9,114 bases of DNA from Clostridia bacterium (GTDB taxonomy: Bacteria; Bacillota; Clostridia; Oscillospirales; CAG-272), in NCBI GenBank assembly GCA_017559555.1, contig JAFYRH010000054.1, forward strand, positions 1 through 9,114, read 5' to 3'. Positions 5,855 to 9,114 of the stretch are shown here, one piece after another. A program made the translations under genes and the position numbers. Below the pieces are notes generated by a model that saw nothing but the letters and a program-made list of their open reading frames with translations, was not told the DNA's origin and ran no database searches. How positions within the stretch are numbered: position 1 is the first letter of the stretch; the number at the start of each line of letters is the position of its first letter.

Positions 5855-7039
5855 ATGAGTGATATAAACTATCCGTCCATCTCAATTCTCGGGTCTACCG
5901 GTTCGGTGGGGCAACAAGCGATTGAGGTTGCTATGGAGAAGGGCATTCGTGTCAACTGCATATCGGCTTATCGCAACGTTGACCTGATCGAACGCCAAGC
6001 ACTTTCTCTTGGAGTCAGTGCGTGTGCTATGGCTGATCGTGATGCCGCAAAAGAACTCAAACGCCGCTTGTTTGGCACAAACATCGAGGTTTATGCAGGA
6101 ATTCACGGCATTTGTGAGATGGTAACGCAAAGATACGGGAGCAGCGAGGTGGTTCTGAATGCCATCCTCGGTGCATCCGGATTGCGCCCTACGCTGGCTG
6201 TGTTGGGCGTTGGCAAAAAGCTTGCCCTTGCCAATAAAGAATCTCTCGTGTGTGCCGGAGAGTTTGTTATGAAGCTTGCCGAAGGCAAAAAAGCGCAGAT
6301 CTTGCCCGTTGATAGCGAGCACTGTGCTATTTTCCAATGCCTGAGAGCAGGAAAAAAAGAAGAGATCAAACGCCTGCTCTTGACGGCATCGGGTGGACCG
6401 TTCTATGGTATGACAAGGGAAGAGCTTTCCACCGTTACTCCCGAACGCGCCTTGGCACATCCTACTTGGAATATGGGCGCCAAAATAACCATTGACAGTG
6501 CTACTTTGATGAACAAAGGCTTTGAAGTGATTGAAGCGGCACATCTCTTTGGCGTTGCACCCGAGCAGATAGAAGTGCTTATCCATCGCGAGAGCATAAT
6601 GCATTCTGCCGTAGAATATATTGATAATAGCATCATTGCGCAAATGTCGGTACCCGATATGCGCCATTGCGTGCAATATGCGCTGACTCACCCACACCGT
6701 GCTGAGGGTGTGATTGAGCCTTTGGATTTTACAAAGCTTGCGTCTATGACCTTTGCAAAACCCGATACCCAAACCTTTGTTTTGTTGGAGCTTGCAAAAG
6801 AAGCTATGCGTCTAGGCGGAGCATATCCTGCAATCCTGAACGCGGCAAACGAGGTTGCGGTTGCGGCTTTTTTGGATAAGAAACTCAGCTTTACCGGCAT
6901 TTTTGACGTTGTTACCGAAACTTTTGAAACGATTTCCGATGCAAAACGTATTTGGTCGGTAGACGATATTTTTGCCTTTGACGGTGCCGCGCGCTCCTTG
7001 GCAAACGAATTTTTGGAGAAGAGAACCAGCTACTGCTGA
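5855..7039 (+). CDS. dxr: 1-deoxy-D-xylulose 5-phosphate reductoisomerase
   Basis: Dxr (IspC) converts 1-deoxyxylulose 5-phosphate to 2-C-methylerythritol 4-phosphate with NADPH. This is the committed step of the MEP route to isoprenoids. The 394 residues are full length. The NADPH-binding GSTGSVG is at 13-19 and LANKESLV at 125-132. The metal-binding PVDSEH is at 151-156 (Asp153, Glu155), and LTASGGPF is at 176-183. The catalytic-loop region HPTWNMGAKITIDSATLMNK is at 202-221, with metal ligand Glu224 just after it. IHRESIMHSAVEY (243-255) and AANEVAVAAF (330-339) complete the set. The start ATG has GAGGTGA at 5845-5851, overlapping the cdsA stop, so translation is probably coupled. It belongs with ispG two genes downstream, and its pathway feeds the product used by UppS. 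Confidence 0.98.
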   Translation: MSDINYPSISILGSTGSVGQQAIEVAMEKGIRVNCISAYRNVDLIERQALSLGVSACAMADRDAAKELKRRLFGTNIEVYAGIHGICEMVTQRYGSSEVVLNAILGASGLRPTLAVLGVGKKLALANKESLVCAGEFVMKLAEGKKAQILPVDSEHCAIFQCLRAGKKEEIKRLLLTASGGPFYGMTREELSTVTPERALAHPTWNMGAKITIDSATLMNKGFEVIEAAHLFGVAPEQIEVLIHRESIMHSAVEYIDNSIIAQMSVPDMRHCVQYALTHPHRAEGVIEPLDFTKLASMTFAKPDTQTFVLLELAKEAMRLGGAYPAILNAANEVAVAAFLDKKLSFTGIFDVVTETFETISDAKRIWSVDDIFAFDGAARSLANEFLEKRTSYC

Positions 7040-7045
7040 TTTTTT

Positions 7046-7061
7046 GGAGGAACCCTAATTG
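7046..7061 (+). promoter_or_regulatory. Ribosome binding site that fixes a TTG start for rseP
   Basis: GGAGG at 7046-7050 lies eight bases before TTG at 7059. An in-frame TAA at 7056-7058 directly precedes this TTG, so no upstream start is possible. Any later start would cut into the first membrane helix and the HELGH catalytic site. TTG is therefore the only workable start codon. Confidence 0.88.
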
Positions 7062-8423
7062 AACCCTTTGTATATTGTTTACGCAATTCTTGTTTTTGGA
7101 CTTTTGATTTTCATTCACGAGCTCGGACACTTTATCGTTGCGCGTTTGTGCGGTGTTAAGGTGTTGGAGTTCGCCATTGGTATGGGTCCTAAGCTTTTTT
7201 CTTGGAAAGGAAAGAAGACCGGAACCGTTTATGCTTTGCGCCTTCTCCCCATTGGCGGTTTTGTCAATATGCTTGGAGAGAACGGTATGGAAGCCGTACA
7301 AGGTGAGAACGGTATGGAAGCTGTGCAAGGCGAAAATGGAATAAATAACGAAAATGAAAACGTACAGGAGCAGGAAAGCGTTGAACTTTCCCCCGAGATT
7401 GCAAAACAAGCATACTGTAACCAAAGTGTTTGGAAGCGTATTTTGATTTCTATTGCAGGACCTGCTATGAATATCGTCCTCGGCTTTCTTTTGATGCTGG
7501 TTATCGTCATTGCGCAAGGTCATAGCTCTGCTGCCACCACCGTTGTTGCGGGTTTCCACGTGCAATACACCGCCGAGGAAGCACAGTATGGCTTTGAACC
7601 CGACGACCATCTTTACTCGGTTAATGGAGAACGCTTGCTTTCCTATGCCACGTTTGAGCAGCTTGTTAAGGATGCAAACGGTGAAGAAATAACCGTTACC
7701 GTTCAACGCATCAATGCGGATCGCACAGATTACGAAATGATCGATCTGAAGGTAACTCTTAGCGATACCGATCTCGCACTATTTACAGGTTCTTTGAGTG
7801 AAAATAGCGGCTTGCAAATCAGAGATGAGGTTATTAAGGTCAATTCCGTTCGCGTTCACACCTATGATGAACTCAACTATGAAATCGCAAATCAAGGCTA
7901 TAAGCCCATGACATTTACCGTTTTGCGCGGAGAAGAAAAGATCGTTATTGAAAACGTGATCGTTCCTTCCTATCTCAGCGAGGGAACGGTGCTCGGTAAT
8001 ATGGACTTTTTGATTTACCGTGAGCCGGAGTTCAATGTTCTAACCGTTCTTAAGCATACCTTGTTCCGTTCACTTTCCACAGTCAAAATGGTTTACGATT
8101 CGCTCTTTGGACTTTTCTCGGGAAGATTTGGTGTTGAGGCTGTTTCCGGACCTATCGGCATTACCAAGGTAGTAGGGCAGGCGGCACAGTACGGCTTTAC
8201 CACCTTGCTTAATATTGTCGTTATCATTTCCATCAATTTGGGCGTGATGAACTTATTGCCCATTCCCGCACTTGATGGTGGACACATTTTTATTTATCTT
8301 ATCGAAGTCGTACGCCGCAAGCCTATGAAGCAAGAACTTGAAGGACTTATCAATTTTGTAGGTCTTGTTCTTATGCTTGCTTTGGCTTTGCTGATTTCTA
8401 TAAAGGACATTATCGCATTATGA
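7059..8423 (+). CDS. rseP: RIP metalloprotease RseP/RasP (site-2 protease family)
   Basis: This intramembrane zinc protease cuts transmembrane anti-sigma factors and clears leftover signal peptides. TM1 (about 4-24) holds HELGH at 20-24, with zinc ligands His20 and His24 and catalytic Glu21. LLPIGGFVNM (62-71) and SVWKRILISIAGPAMN (123-138) are family motifs. TM2 is about 128-152. Residues about 164-236 resemble a PDZ domain (EPDDHLYSVNGERL). Residues about 243-302 look like a second one (LQIRDEVIKVNSVRVHTYDEL). The C-terminal TM3 has NLLPIPALDGG (398-408) with the third zinc ligand Asp406, and TM4 is about 430-447. At 454 residues it is longer than most Gram-positive members known to me, because of the second PDZ-like stretch and an acidic insert at about 74-117 with a 9-residue tandem repeat. 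The start is TTG. ispG overlaps its stop by ATGA. Confidence 0.95.
   Translation: MNPLYIVYAILVFGLLIFIHELGHFIVARLCGVKVLEFAIGMGPKLFSWKGKKTGTVYALRLLPIGGFVNMLGENGMEAVQGENGMEAVQGENGINNENENVQEQESVELSPEIAKQAYCNQSVWKRILISIAGPAMNIVLGFLLMLVIVIAQGHSSAATTVVAGFHVQYTAEEAQYGFEPDDHLYSVNGERLLSYATFEQLVKDANGEEITVTVQRINADRTDYEMIDLKVTLSDTDLALFTGSLSENSGLQIRDEVIKVNSVRVHTYDELNYEIANQGYKPMTFTVLRGEEKIVIENVIVPSYLSEGTVLGNMDFLIYREPEFNVLTVLKHTLFRSLSTVKMVYDSLFGLFSGRFGVEAVSGPIGITKVVGQAAQYGFTTLLNIVVIISINLGVMNLLPIPALDGGHIFIYLIEVVRRKPMKQELEGLINFVGLVLMLALALLISIKDIIAL
7275..7343 (+). repeat. 27-bp in-frame tandem repeat inside rseP
   Basis: Two full 27-base units (7275-7301 and 7302-7328) encode GENGMEAVQ twice. A partial third unit (7329-7343) encodes GENGI. 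Units one and two differ at three bases, all at third codon positions and all silent. The partial third unit differs from unit one in all four GENG codons, again silently. The repeat lies in the acidic loop between the first membrane helix region and TM2, expected on the cytoplasmic side. The protein sequence of the repeat has been kept while the DNA drifted. Confidence 0.9.
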
Positions 8424-9114
8424 GATACAACGATATCAGAAGAAAAACAAGAAGTGTTGCGGTGGGGAATCTTCGCATAGGCGCAAGAGCCCCCATTGCC
8501 ATTCAATCTATGACCAACACCCCCACCGAAAATGCCGAACGCACCTTGGAACAAGTGCGTAAATTGGAACGTGCAGGGTGTGATGTCGTACGCCTTTCTG
8601 TTCCTACAGAAGAGGCGGCATATACCGTTTGGAAACTCAAAGAAGCCGGCATAAAAATGCCTATTGTGGCAGATATTCATTTCGATTATCGCATTGCGCT
8701 TCGTTGTGCCGAGCTTGGGTTTGATAAAATTCGTATCAATCCTGGCAACATTGGCGATGAGGATCGCATCAAGGCCGTTTGTGATGCTTGTCGCGAACGC
8801 CGCATTCCCATTCGCATAGGTGTGAATGCAGGATCTCTCGAGGCACATATTTTGAAAAAATACGGCTCACCCATCCCCGAGGCACTTTGCGAAAGTGCAC
8901 TCTATCACGTGGCTTTGCTCGAAAAATTCGGCTTTTACGATACCGTTATTTCTATCAAAGCATCCAATGTGAAGGATATGATCGATGCAAACCGCCTTTT
9001 GGCAAGCAAATGCGATTATCCTCTGCACTTGGGAGTTACCGAAGCAGGCGGTGGTGAGCGTGGGCTCCTTAAAAGCACCGCAGGCATTGGCGCACTCCTT
9101 TGCGACGGAATCGG
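8420..9114 (+). CDS. ispG: 4-hydroxy-3-methylbut-2-enyl diphosphate synthase IspG, 5' part
   Basis: IspG (GcpE) is the iron-sulfur enzyme that reduces methylerythritol cyclodiphosphate to HMBPP, the next-to-last MEP step. The frame is open from ATG at 8420 to the window edge, giving 231 codons. Family motifs appear in order: QSMTNT (29-34), AGCDVVRLSVP (52-62), VADIHFDYRIAL (83-94), KIRINPGNIG (103-112), IPIRIGVNAGSLE (129-141), EALCESALYHV (154-164), SIKAS (178-182), PLHLGVTEAG (201-210) and GLLKSTAGIGALLCDGI (215-231). The Cys residues that hold the [4Fe-4S] cluster lie beyond the edge and cannot be checked. The start overlaps the rseP stop as ATGA, and AAAGGA at 8402-8407 is rather far away (12 bases), so translational coupling is likely. 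Dxr and IspG in one operon is usual for Clostridia. Confidence 0.96.
   Translation, partial: MRYNDIRRKTRSVAVGNLRIGARAPIAIQSMTNTPTENAERTLEQVRKLERAGCDVVRLSVPTEEAAYTVWKLKEAGIKMPIVADIHFDYRIALRCAELGFDKIRINPGNIGDEDRIKAVCDACRERRIPIRIGVNAGSLEAHILKKYGSPIPEALCESALYHVALLEKFGFYDTVISIKASNVKDMIDANRLLASKCDYPLHLGVTEAGGGERGLLKSTAGIGALLCDGI

Noticed and set aside
5882..6772. A 296-codon minus-strand frame inside dxr, and similar ones opposite pyrH, frr, uppS and rseP.
   Set aside because: All are codon-aligned shadows of well-identified genes with complete conserved motifs. None has a start signal or a recognisable protein.
1..9114. A mobile element, CRISPR array, toxin-antitoxin, defence or biosynthetic cluster.
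   Set aside because: Every frame with coding signal is a standard housekeeping gene. There are no direct-repeat arrays, transposases, integrases or attachment sites.

Overview
The window is a compact housekeeping region from a low-to-moderate-GC Gram-positive bacterium of the Clostridia type. Three things suggest this: the gene order dnaK-dnaJ-prmA followed by pyrH-frr-uppS-cdsA-dxr-rseP-ispG, the strong AGGAGG-like ribosome binding sites, and the sigma-A-type promoter. Genus cannot be fixed from the sequence alone. All ten genes lie on the + strand. No tRNA, rRNA, CRISPR array, transposase or phage gene was seen, and no gap between genes exceeds 190 bases.

Bases 1-2729 are a protein-quality-control block. 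It holds the last 137 codons of dnaK, a 128-base gap with two strong RNA hairpins, dnaJ, and prmA (ribosomal protein L11 methyltransferase) three bases after dnaJ. A clear intrinsic terminator closes the block.

Bases 2730-9114 are a second transcription unit. A good promoter (TTTACA, 17 bases, TACAAT) precedes pyrH (UMP kinase). It is followed by frr (ribosome recycling factor), uppS (undecaprenyl diphosphate synthase), cdsA (CDP-diacylglycerol synthase), dxr (MEP pathway), rseP (site-2 intramembrane protease) and the first 231 codons of ispG (MEP pathway), which runs off the right edge. From uppS onward spacing is tight: 16, 8 and 19 bases, then an ATGA overlap. The unit joins nucleotide supply and ribosome recycling to envelope building. 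Dxr and IspG make isoprenoid precursors, UppS turns them into the wall lipid carrier, and CdsA makes the phospholipid precursor.

This is mostly a conventional locus, and I found no evidence of a new multigene system. The points worth a second look are local. PyrH has a Cys-Ala-Cys in place of the usual glycine-rich GGG before NIWRG, and a second altered substrate motif. RRF has a changed GRA segment. RseP carries an expanded acidic loop with 9-residue tandem repeats and what look like two PDZ domains. The dnaK-dnaJ and frr-uppS gaps hold strong hairpins. The DnaK tail is Asn-rich where an acidic tail is usual.
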